In this document: positions 27,063 to 35,500 of the stretch, one piece after another
How positions within the stretch are numbered: position 1 is the stretch's first letter
Layout: each line of letters begins with the position of its first letter
From: QHXQ01 sp036389375
GTDB taxonomy: Bacteria; Acidobacteriota; Blastocatellia; Pyrinomonadales; Pyrinomonadaceae
DNA: 39,793 bases
Reading direction: 5' to 3'
NCBI GenBank assembly: GCA_036389375.1
Contig: DASVQA010000016.1
Location: forward strand, 1 to 39,793
Position numbers and translations under genes: made by a program
Notes under the pieces: generated by a model
The model's database searches: none
What the model saw: the letters and a program-made list of their open reading frames with translations, nothing else
What the model was told of the DNA's origin: nothing

Positions 27063-28613
27063 TCAACCTTTGCGCACGACAAGCTGACACGCGAATTCCT
27101 GCTCGAATAGATCGCGTTTCTGTTCCACCGCCCATAACTCCTGCTCGCAAGCCTGTGCGCTATGGAGCACAAGGCGCACCGTCGCGCCGATCAGTTCGCA
27201 GGTCACGTCCATGACGCGACTGTCGTGGCTGCGGTCGAGCGCGTCCGCGATACGCAGGATCGCGCTCAGCCGATTGACGCTCGCGCGGTCGGCCGTGCCG
27301 AGCGCAGCGTAGTCTGGATGGCGTTCGCGCGGCGGCGTGCCGCGATGATAGCGCGCGATGTTTGCGATCACTTCGCGCTCCGATTCTGAAAAGCCCGTTA
27401 GCTCGGAATGTTTGATGAGATAGAGCGTGTGTTTCTGGTGGCCTTCGTGGGCGATGTGGTAGCCGATGTCGTGGAGGAGCGCCCCGGCCGCCAAGAGCGT
27501 GCGCTGCTGGCGCGTCAGTTTATAAGCGGCGGCCAGACTGTCGAAGATGATTTCGGCGAGCCGCGCCACCTGTTGCGCGTGCGCCTCTTCGTAGCCGAAG
27601 CGTCGCCCGACGGCGTGTACGCCGCGCAGGCGCGGATCAGCCACGTCGGGCACGGGCGGGCTGGCTTCCGCAGCCCACGCGCGCAGCCGTTCGATGATCA
27701 CGCCTTCGCGTAGAGCGAAGTCGCAGGTGCGCAAGACGACGAGGCCAAGCGCCGTCATCACGCCTTCGAGAATCTGTCCGCCCGCGATGATGATCTCCGC
27801 GCGTTGTGCGCTCAAGCCCGGCACGCTGCGCCGCGCGGCGGCGGTCAACTGCGCGAGTTCCTGATTGAGCCGGGCGAGTTTGCGCAAGGTAATCTCAGTG
27901 CCCGCCGGTTGCGCCCCTTGCAGCTTGTGCGCGTCGCCCTTCTGCGCGCGCAGGCGCAGCAGTTCGCCAAGCGCGAGGATCGTGCCGGACGTGCCGGTTA
28001 CGTCCGTCCAACTTTGCGCGCGCAGTTCACGCGCTGGTCGTTCGAGCGCCGCGCGTACTTGCTCGCGCAGCGCGCGCAGTTCTTTTGGTTTGACGGGATC
28101 GCTTGTGAGCATGCGTTCGGTGAGACCGACCGCGCCGAGTTTGAGCGAATAGAGCGCGAGCGGCAGACCCGCGCGCATCAGCGATAGCTCGGTTGAGCCG
28201 CCGCCGATGTCCACGTTGAGAAACGGCGTATCGGCGGGGACGCAGCCCTGCGCCGCCGCGACGCCGATCAAACGCGCCTCCTCGATGCCGGACAACACCT
28301 CGATCTGCACGCCCGTCCGGCGGCGCACTTCCGTTAGCAGCGCCGCGCGATTGCGCGCCCGGCGGACTGAAGCGGTGGCGATGGCGATGATCTGCTCAGC
28401 GCCCCGCGCTTCGGCGATGGAGGCGAAACGCTTGATGCAGTCGGCGGCGCGTTCAATCGCTTCGGGGGCCAGATGACCTGCATTGAGCGTGCCGTGGCCG
28501 AGCCTGACCGGCTCTTTCTCGCGCGCCAGCACGGCGAAGGAATCGCTCGCTGCCGCTTCGACCACGACCAGCTTGATCGAGTTCGAGCCGATGTCAATTG
28601 CCGCAAGTCTCAA
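27063..28613 (-). CDS. ppx: Exopolyphosphatase / (p)ppGpp phosphohydrolase (Ppx/GppA) with C-terminal HD domain
   Basis: The 516-residue protein begins directly with the ASKHA-fold phosphate motif IDIGSNSIKLVVVE and has the second motif DIGGGSTELSL near residue 150, as well as GTSGTILALGEL and the conserved IIIAGGQILEGVM. Residues ~350-480 form an HD-type domain (LLHDIGYHI, HTLYLIKHSEL, ARYHRG, RIADALDRSHDSRV). These match long Ppx/GppA enzymes that cut terminal phosphate from polyphosphate and may also hydrolyse pppGpp. The start is TTG at 28613; a purine-rich AAGGG lies about twelve bases upstream, slightly far, but no other start gives the motif a sensible N-terminus. It is the third gene of a minus-strand operon ending in the CHAD protein. 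Confidence 0.92.
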   Translation of the reverse strand: MRLAAIDIGSNSIKLVVVEAAASDSFAVLAREKEPVRLGHGTLNAGHLAPEAIERAADCIKRFASIAEARGAEQIIAIATASVRRARNRAALLTEVRRRTGVQIEVLSGIEEARLIGVAAAQGCVPADTPFLNVDIGGGSTELSLMRAGLPLALYSLKLGAVGLTERMLTSDPVKPKELRALREQVRAALERPARELRAQSWTDVTGTSGTILALGELLRLRAQKGDAHKLQGAQPAGTEITLRKLARLNQELAQLTAAARRSVPGLSAQRAEIIIAGGQILEGVMTALGLVVLRTCDFALREGVIIERLRAWAAEASPPVPDVADPRLRGVHAVGRRFGYEEAHAQQVARLAEIIFDSLAAAYKLTRQQRTLLAAGALLHDIGYHIAHEGHQKHTLYLIKHSELTGFSESEREVIANIARYHRGTPPRERHPDYAALGTADRASVNRLSAILRIADALDRSHDSRVMDVTCELIGATVRLVLHSAQACEQELWAVEQKRDLFEQEFACQLVVRKG

Positions 28614-28701
28614 ATTGCGCCGCTGCCCTTCCCCTGCGTCCGTCTGCTTGAGGCCCGTCTGCTGTCGTTCAACTGCGTGCGCGCGCTGTTCCAGCCCGCC
28701 A

Positions 28702-29535
28702 TCATTCGCCGCGCGCCGTTTTGTCCTGCGCGTCCTTGGCCTGTTCGCGCTCGCCCTGTGGCCCGGCGTGATCAGACTCGATTGTGCCCGCAGCCTGTGC
28801 GCGTGTCAGTACGGCGGGCGCGTTGGTGGCGGTGCGCGGCGTGCGCCGGCTGAGCACGCGGGTGACGGCGCGGCGCAGGTCGGCGGCGACGCGCTGCACG
28901 GGGCGCGAGGCGTCAATCACCTGAAAGCCGTACTCGGTCGTCATCTGCTCGAACTCGCCGAGCATGCGCGCCTGATATGCGACGAAGCTATCGTAAAAAT
29001 CTTCGCCGAGATACATGTCCATGCCCGATTCCCAGTAGTCGAAGCCGCGCCCGGACATGATGAGGCGCTCGGCCAGTTCGTCGGCGTTTTGTATGCGCAG
29101 GTAAAAGACCGCGTCGGGCACGAGCGCGATGCCGTAGATCGAGCGCATCCACGCCGGGTCTGCGCCGCGCACGACGGCGCGCGCAATGGCCGAGAAGATG
29201 TAGCGATCCGTGAGCACGACGAAGCCCGCGCGCAGGGCCGGCAGCATCTCGTTCTCCAAGCGGTCGGCGAAGTCTGTGGCGTAAAAGAGGTGCATGGTGA
29301 GCCGGCCGAGCGTGTGCCCCAGCTTCGCCTTCTTGATGCCGCCGCCCGCCAGCACCGAGCGCGTCATGCCTGTATCGAGGACGGCGTGCCCGCGCGCTTC
29401 GAGCCACGCGCGCAAGAGGCCGATCTGCGTTGAGCGCCCGACGCCGTCCGGGCCTTCGACGACGATCAGTTTGCCCGCGTAACCTTCGGGTTCAATGCCC
29501 GGCAGGGCCGTGCCGTAAAAGGTCATCTGTTTCAT
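28702..29535 (-). CDS. Thymidylate-kinase-like protein with Arg in place of the P-loop lysine
   Basis: The 277-residue protein has the thymidylate kinase fold order: P-loop EGPDGVGRST (residues 27-36), FYATDFADRLENE, DRYIFSAIAR and a helical lid region with YWESGMDMYLGEDFYDSFVA. The P-loop lysine of the GxxxxGKST pattern is Arg34 (codon CGC), which should weaken or abolish normal phosphoryl transfer. The last ~60 residues are a polar, probably disordered tail. It is a clear paralogue of the next upstream gene, whose P-loop is intact, and overlaps it by ATGA (29532-29535). An inactive or regulatory partner of that paralogue, possibly in a heterodimer, is one reading; a changed substrate is another. 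Confidence 0.85.
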   Translation of the reverse strand: MKQMTFYGTALPGIEPEGYAGKLIVVEGPDGVGRSTQIGLLRAWLEARGHAVLDTGMTRSVLAGGGIKKAKLGHTLGRLTMHLFYATDFADRLENEMLPALRAGFVVLTDRYIFSAIARAVVRGADPAWMRSIYGIALVPDAVFYLRIQNADELAERLIMSGRGFDYWESGMDMYLGEDFYDSFVAYQARMLGEFEQMTTEYGFQVIDASRPVQRVAADLRRAVTRVLSRRTPRTATNAPAVLTRAQAAGTIESDHAGPQGEREQAKDAQDKTARGE

Positions 29536-30209
29536 GCAGTGGTGGCCGCCTCTTTCGTCAGGTGGCGTTTGATGATGCGGCGCACCTCGCGCTGCTGTTT
29601 CTCAATCGAGCGCGTCGCATCAATCAGCGTCAAGCCGAACTCGTCAACCATGCGGTCGTACTCGGCGAGTATCCGGCCCTGAAAGATCGTAAAACTCTCT
29701 TCCGCGTCGTCCGTCCAGCCCATGTCGAGACCGGCTTCGTAGTATTTCAACTGCGGCCGGGCCGAAGTGATCCGGTCAATCGCCACGTCGAGCGGCGCAC
29801 GGAAGAAGAAGGCCACGGTCGGGCGCACGGCGAAGCGATAGACTTCGCGCACCCACGCGCGGTCGCAGCCGCGCGCCACGTCGCGCGCAAACGCCGTGTA
29901 GATGTAGCGATCCGCAAGCACGATTGCGCCAGCTTTCAGGGGCGGGATGATGTCGCGCTCGGTGCGGTCGGCAAAGTCCGTCGCGTGGATGAGCGAGAAG
30001 GACGTGGGCGTGAACAGGTGGCGCTTCTTGGCGCGTTTGGTCGTGTCTTTGACGAGCGGCGAAGAGTTCCATTCGGAATAGAAGACGGGATAGCCCTCGG
30101 CTTTCAACCATTGATGCAGGAGCGCAAGCTGCGTTGATTTGCCGCTGCCGTCCGTGCCCTCGACGACGAAGAGTTTGCCGGGGAACTCGTGTTGACCGTA
30201 TTGAATCAT
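29532..30209 (-). CDS. Thymidylate-kinase-like P-loop nucleotide kinase
   Basis: The 225-residue protein has a canonical P-loop EGTDGSGKST (K24), FADRTERDIIPPLKAG, DRYIYTAFARDVARG and a lid region YYEAGLDMGWTDD. It belongs to the dTMP kinase superfamily, but the DRY motif is not followed by the S-x-x-AYQ pattern of housekeeping thymidylate kinases and the protein is somewhat long, so the substrate may not be dTMP. It is the first gene of the operon with its Arg-P-loop paralogue, exopolyphosphatase and CHAD protein, and is divergent from the CBS-SixA-PPK2 operon. The fold is also related to PPK2 enzymes, which fits the polyphosphate context, but this is inference. Confidence 0.85.
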   Translation of the reverse strand: MIQYGQHEFPGKLFVVEGTDGSGKSTQLALLHQWLKAEGYPVFYSEWNSSPLVKDTTKRAKKRHLFTPTSFSLIHATDFADRTERDIIPPLKAGAIVLADRYIYTAFARDVARGCDRAWVREVYRFAVRPTVAFFFRAPLDVAIDRITSARPQLKYYEAGLDMGWTDDAEESFTIFQGRILAEYDRMVDEFGLTLIDATRSIEKQQREVRRIIKRHLTKEAATTA

Positions 30210-30472
30210 AGCTCGGAAGTTTAACTGATTGCTGTTACCTGTTTGTCATACGCAGCCTGCGCCGTTGCTCAGCCGCCCATCCCTGTAACTGAACGCAGGG
30301 CATAGTAACCCGAAGCGTGCGCGCAGAAAAGTTCCCGGCCCTGCCCGTTTTGTGCTAAAACTTGCGGTCAAAGTTCTTGCTTTGGAGTCTGCCGGATCAA
30401 GTGCCCTAGTTAATATCTCGCCATTGCCAAGTGCCCCGGCGACGGGCGCGGCGGCCATTTAAGGAGCAACTG

Positions 30473-31015
30473 ATGAAGGTGCAGGAGATTATGACCACAG
30501 ACGTGCGGACGTGCGGCCCAGAGGCGACGCTCGCCGCCGCCGCCACGATTATGTGGGACAACGACTGCGGGGCTGTGCCGTTGGTTACAAGCACGGGCAC
30601 GTGCGTCGGCATGATTACGGATCGGGACATCTGCATGGCGCTGGCGACGCAGAACCGGCTCGCTTCAGAACTGACGGTCGGCGTAGTCAGCGCCGGCAAG
30701 GTCGTCTCGTGCCGCGCTGATGCCGATATTGGTACGGCGCTCGAGTTGATGAAACGTGAACAGTTGCGCCGTCTGCCCGTCATCAACGGCGACGGGCAAC
30801 TCGTCGGCATACTCTCAATCTCGGACATTATTCGCCATGCGAAGAAGGGCGAGAGCAAAAAGGGCAAGCACGTGCCGCACAAGGACGTGATGCGGACGCT
30901 CAAGGCGCTCACCAAACCCGCGCCGCCGCTCGACGAAGACGACACTGCGAAGCCCGGCGACACTGCGGCCACGGACGAGCCGCAGGTCGCCAGCACCGCC
31001 GCCCTCGATCTCTAA
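30473..31015 (+). CDS. CBS-domain pair protein
   Basis: The 180-residue protein has two CBS motifs: residues ~1-60 (MKVQEIMTTDVRTCGPEATL to GMITDRDICMAL) and ~70-125 (VVSCRADADIGTALELMKRE to GILSISDIIRHAKK). CBS pairs (Bateman modules) bind adenosine nucleotides and sense energy state. The C-terminal ~50 residues are Lys-rich then acidic and probably disordered. ATG at 30473 is preceded by AAGGAG at 30461-30466; a longer reading from 30431 has no such signal. It is the first gene of the plus-strand operon with the SixA-like and PPK2 genes, suggesting nucleotide sensing tied to polyphosphate use. Confidence 0.9.
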   Translation: MKVQEIMTTDVRTCGPEATLAAAATIMWDNDCGAVPLVTSTGTCVGMITDRDICMALATQNRLASELTVGVVSAGKVVSCRADADIGTALELMKREQLRRLPVINGDGQLVGILSISDIIRHAKKGESKKGKHVPHKDVMRTLKALTKPAPPLDEDDTAKPGDTAATDEPQVASTAALDL

Positions 31016-31062
31016 ACAGCTTGCCGCATTGCGCTGCTGCGTCGTTCTGCCCGGCCGCTCTG

Positions 31063-31563
31063 ATGAAGACATTGTTGCTTATGCGTCATGCGAAATCGAG
31101 TTGGGCCGATGCGGGCCAACCCGATTTCGAGCGCCCTTTGAATGAACGCGGGCGCACGGCTGCGCCGCTCATGGGTCGCTTCCTGCACCGGCAGTCGCTT
31201 GCACCCGACGCGGTCGTCTGTTCGCCGGCCGAGCGCGCCCGCGAGACCTTGGCCCTCGCGCTGGCGGCAGCCGAACTGACCTGCCCCGTGCGCTACGACG
31301 CGCGCATCTACGAAGCGAGCACGGCCGACCTGCTGGCGGTCGTTAATGAGACGCCTGAGCCGGCAGCGTCGCTCCTCATCGTCGGGCACAATCCGGGCTT
31401 AGCAGATTTCATCCATCTGCTCAGCGGCGCGCAGGAGCGCATGCCGACCGCCGCGCTCGCCTGCATCGCGCTCGACGTGCCCGCGTGGCACGAGGTTAAA
31501 GCACAGGCGGGGCGGCTTGCATGGCTCGTCCGACCCAAAGAACTCGCAGGCAAGTTAAATTGA
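31063..31563 (+). CDS. sixA: SixA-type phosphohistidine phosphatase (histidine phosphatase superfamily)
   Basis: The 166-residue protein opens with the catalytic MRHAKSSWAD motif (the histidine that is phosphorylated is residue 8), then ERPLNERGR, CSPAERARETL and VGHNPGLADF, all typical of SixA. SixA removes phosphate from phosphohistidine in phosphotransfer proteins. The start ATG at 31063 is chosen because the domain begins there; the 42-base upstream extension has no ribosome binding site. It lies 47 bases after the CBS gene and 49 before PPK2. SixA-like genes are often near CHAD or polyphosphate genes, so the true substrate could be another phosphorylated molecule. Confidence 0.88.
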   Translation: MKTLLLMRHAKSSWADAGQPDFERPLNERGRTAAPLMGRFLHRQSLAPDAVVCSPAERARETLALALAAAELTCPVRYDARIYEASTADLLAVVNETPEPAASLLIVGHNPGLADFIHLLSGAQERMPTAALACIALDVPAWHEVKAQAGRLAWLVRPKELAGKLN

Positions 31564-31612
31564 ACGCATCAACACGCTCGTCCAACATGGCCTTAGCACA
31601 GGAGCAACCTGC

Positions 31613-32482
31613 ATGAATCATGAATACTTTCTCGTGCCCCCCGGCAAGAAGGTCAAGCTGAAGGATTACGATCCGGCGCACACCGGCAAGTTTAAGTCGA
31701 AGGAAGAGGCGACGGACAAACTGCAAAAAGACATCGTCCGGCTCGCCAAATTACAGGACGTGCTCTACGCGCAGAACAATTACGCGCTGCTCATCGTCCT
31801 GCAAGCGATGGACGCGGCCGGCAAAGACGGTACGATCCGGCACGTCATGTCGGGCGTCAACCCGCAGGGCACACAGGTCTATTCCTTCAAAGGCCCTTCG
31901 GCCGAAGACCTCGACCACGATTATCTGTGGCGCTCCTTCAAGGCGCTGCCGGAGCGCGGGCGCATCGGCATATTCAATCGCTCTTATTACGAAGAATGTC
32001 TCGTCGTGCGCGTGCATCCTGAGTATTTGAACCTGCAACAACTGCCACCCGAAGCGAAGGGTAAGAACATCTGGAAGCGCCGCTTTCAGGAGATCAACAA
32101 CTTCGAGCGTTATCTGGTGCGCAACGGCATCATCATCCTGAAATTCTACCTGAACGTCTCGAAAGAGGAACAGCGCCGCCGCTTCCTCGCGCGCATCAAC
32201 ACGCCGGAGAAGAACTGGAAGTTCTCCTTAAACGATGCGAAGGAGCGCGGCTACTGGGACGATTACATGGACGCCTTCGAGGAAGTCTTTCAGCACACGA
32301 GCACGCACTGGGCACCGTGGCACATCATCCCGGCCGACAACAAGTGGTTTACGCGCGCGGCCGTGGCGGACGTGATCATCACCAAGTTGAAATCACTTGA
32401 TCTAAAATATCCGGAAGTCAGCGACGAGCACCGGCAGAACCTATTGCGCGCGAAAGAACTGTTGGAGAGCGAAGCACCATGA
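31613..32482 (+). CDS. ppk2: Polyphosphate kinase 2 (PPK2) family polyphosphate:nucleotide phosphotransferase
   Basis: The 289-residue protein has the PPK2 Walker A in LQAMDAAGKDGTIRHVM (K71), SGVNPQGTQVYSFKGPS, the Walker B FNRSYYEE (121-128) and the lid region FLARINTPEKNWKFS. It is a one-domain PPK2, of the group that transfers phosphate from polyphosphate to AMP/ADP or other nucleotides. The short length and the SGVNPQG motif fit the class with mono- and diphosphate activity (class III-like), but class cannot be fixed by eye. AGGAG at 31600-31604 is eight bases before the ATG. Together with the divergent Ppx and CHAD genes it defines a polyphosphate locus. Confidence 0.92.
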   Translation: MNHEYFLVPPGKKVKLKDYDPAHTGKFKSKEEATDKLQKDIVRLAKLQDVLYAQNNYALLIVLQAMDAAGKDGTIRHVMSGVNPQGTQVYSFKGPSAEDLDHDYLWRSFKALPERGRIGIFNRSYYEECLVVRVHPEYLNLQQLPPEAKGKNIWKRRFQEINNFERYLVRNGIIILKFYLNVSKEEQRRRFLARINTPEKNWKFSLNDAKERGYWDDYMDAFEEVFQHTSTHWAPWHIIPADNKWFTRAAVADVIITKLKSLDLKYPEVSDEHRQNLLRAKELLESEAP

Positions 32483-32532
32483 GGCGCGGCGCAAGCGGGA
32501 GCGCTTGGCCAGCGCCGAATTAGACAGCAAAG

Positions 32533-35500
32533 ATGACCAGAACGAGCGAGGATTTCAGGGGCACGGAGCGGTTCGAGTTGCGCCGCCGCCTCGGCGCGGG
32601 CGGCATGGGCGTCGTCTATGAGGCTTACGACCGCGAGCGCGGCCGGATCGTCGCGTTGAAGACTTTGCAACGCGCCAGCGCCGACGATCTCTATCGCTTC
32701 AAGCGCGAGTTTCGCGCGCTCGCGGACGTGGCGCATCACAACCTCGTCTCGCTCTACGAACTGATGTCCGACGGCACTTACTGGTTCTTCACGATGGAGC
32801 TTGTGCCGGGCGTCAACTTCCTCGACTACGTGCGCGAGCCTAACGCAAACAGCGCCGCCGCGGCCGCGACCAACGAGTTGCCCACGCTGCTGGCGACGGC
32901 GGAACTGAACTCGGAAGCGTCCGCCTCGTTTCAGGATGCGCCGACGCGCATCTCCCACACCAGAGACGACATGCACAACTCCGTGCAGGTCACCTCGCTC
33001 GCCGAACAGAGCGCGCGCCATTGCAATCTGCCCCGCCTGCGTGAAGCCCTGCGCCAACTCGCGCAGGGCGTCTACACACTCCACGAGACGGATCAACTGC
33101 ACCGCGACATCAAGCCGTCGAACGTGCTGGTCACGCCCGAAGGGCGCGTCGTCCTGCTCGACTTCGGACTTATCATGGAGACGACCGCGCCGGAGTTGCG
33201 CGAGCGGCGGGGCCTCGCCGGCACGCCCGCTTACATGTCGCCCGAACAGATCGCCAGCAAGCCGATTGGAAAAGCAAGCGACTGGTACAACGTCGGCGTG
33301 ATCTTGTACGAGGCGCTCACGGGTCGTTTGCCGTTTACCGGCACAGTGCTGGACGTGCTCGAACGCAAACAGCAGGGCGAGCCGCTGCCGCCGCGCGTGC
33401 TTGTGCCGAGTCTGCCCGCAGATTTAGACGCCTTGTGCTGCGACCTGCTCCGTCGCGACCCCGAACAACGCCCGACGGGCCGTGAAGTGCTTGAAAGATT
33501 GAGCAACTCGACGGCTGCGCGCACGGGCACGTCGCGCGCCGGTCGGCCTAAGGTTACGACCGGCGAACTGGCGCTGCCTGAGTCGGACGATCTGTTTATC
33601 GGGCGCGGGCGACAGTTGCAGGCGCTCGGCGATGCTTACGAAGCGATTAAGGCGGGGCAGGCGGTGAGCGTCTACGTACACGGCACGTCGGGCATGGGCA
33701 AGAGCGCGCTCGTCAGCCATTTCCTTGACGAGTTGCAGCGCCGCGATGCAGAGGTCGTCGTGCTCAAAGGGCGCTGCTACGAACGCGAGTCCGTGCCTTA
33801 CAAGGCGCTCGACGGCGTGGTGGACAGTCTGAGCAAACACCTGTTGCGCTTGCCGGCCGAGCAGGTGGACGAGTTGATGCCGGTTGATGCGCCCGCGCTG
33901 GCGCGCCTCTTTCCCGTCATCCTGCAAGTCAGCGCGGTGAGCCAAGCGCCGCAACGCGAACAGATGTTGGCCGACCCGCTTGTGCTGCGCCGCCGCGCCT
34001 TCGCTGCGCTGCGCGAGTTGCTGGCGCGGCTGGCGCTCAGGCAACCGCTCGTCGTCTTCATAGATGATCTGCATTGGGCAGACGCGGACAGCACGGCGCT
34101 GCTCGAAGACCTGTTGCGCCCGCCCGATGCGCCGCCCCTGCTGCTCGTCGCCAGCTTTCGCAGCGAAGAGATCGAGACGAAGCCTTTCCTCAAGCAACTG
34201 CTAAAACGCGTGGACGGCGCAGCCTGCCGCGAGTTGCGCCTGCAACCGTTGCCCGAAGAGGAGGGGCGCGACCTCGTCCGCTCGCTCCTGCCGCCCGACA
34301 GCCGCGACGCCGATGCTTCAGTCAACGTCATCGTTCACGAGGCGGCCGGCAATCCCCTGTTCCTCGAAGAACTGACGCGCTACGCGCTATCGAGCGGGCG
34401 CAACACGACCGTCGGTCTCTCGCTCGGCGAAATGATCCTCGCGCGCTTGCAGCAGCAGCCTGTGGGCGCGCGTCCGCTGCTCGAAACTCTGTCCATCGCC
34501 GGGCGACCGCTCAGACCGGACGTAGCCGCACTGGCAACGGGTCTGCCGGACGACGAAGCGCCGCTCATCGCCAGCCTGCGCGCCGCACGCTTCCTCCGCA
34601 GCGGCGGCACGACGCAGCAGCTTGAGCTTTATCACGACCGCATACGCGAAACCGTCGCCACGCAACTCGACACGGCTGCTGTCCGGCAGATTCATCGCCG
34701 TCTGGCCGAGACGCTGACCGCGAAAGGAATGGACGATCCGGAAGTCCTCTTTGAACACTTTCTCGGCGCGGGCGAACAGGAACTGGCCGCGACGCTCGCC
34801 TCGCTCGCGGCCAAGCGAGCGGTGGCCGCGCTCGCCTTCGACCGCGCCGCGCAGTTCTTCCGGCGGGCCATCGAACTCGCGCACGTCGTCGGCTCAGACC
34901 TGTTGCAACTCAAGATCAATCTCGGTGAAGCACTGGCTAACGCGGGCCGCCCCGCCGAAGCGGCCGGCGTCTATCTCGACGCGGCCAAGACGGCCGACGC
35001 GGATCAGGCGCTTGAGCTACAACGCCGCGCCGCCGAACAGTTTCTGATGGGCGGGCACATGAACGAGGGCTTGGACGTGCTGCGCCGCGTGCTTGCCGCC
35101 GTCGGCTTCCAGCTTGCGCCCAATCCGCGCCGCGCGCTCCTCTCCATCATGCGACTGCGCGCGCAATTGCGTCTGCGCGGTCTAAAATTCACGCCCCGCC
35201 CCGCGAGTGAAATCTCGAAGGAAGAGTTGCTGCGCATTGACACCTGTTGGGCGGTCGCGGCCGGGCTTGGGCTGGTGGACACGCTGCGCGCTTACGAATT
35301 TCAGATGCGCCATCTGTTGCTCGCGCTGCGGGCCGGCGAACTCTACCGCATCGCCCGCGCGCTCTGCACGGAGGCCAGTTTTATCGCCACGGCCGGCGGC
35401 CCCGTCGAACACACCTCCGCTTTCGTGCTTGAAGAAGCCGAGGCGCTGGCGCATCGCTACGGTCATCCGCACGTTAAGAGTCTCGCTATCTGGGCGCGTG

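Noticed and set aside
26015..27172. Longer form of the CHAD protein starting inside the exopolyphosphatase gene
   Set aside because: The added residues have no CHAD similarity; ATG at 27061 follows the exopolyphosphatase stop by one base, as in other coupled pairs here.
28483..29433. Open frame on the plus strand over the thymidylate-kinase-like gene
   Set aside because: It is a shadow in GC-rich DNA; the minus strand has P-loop and DRY motifs in order.
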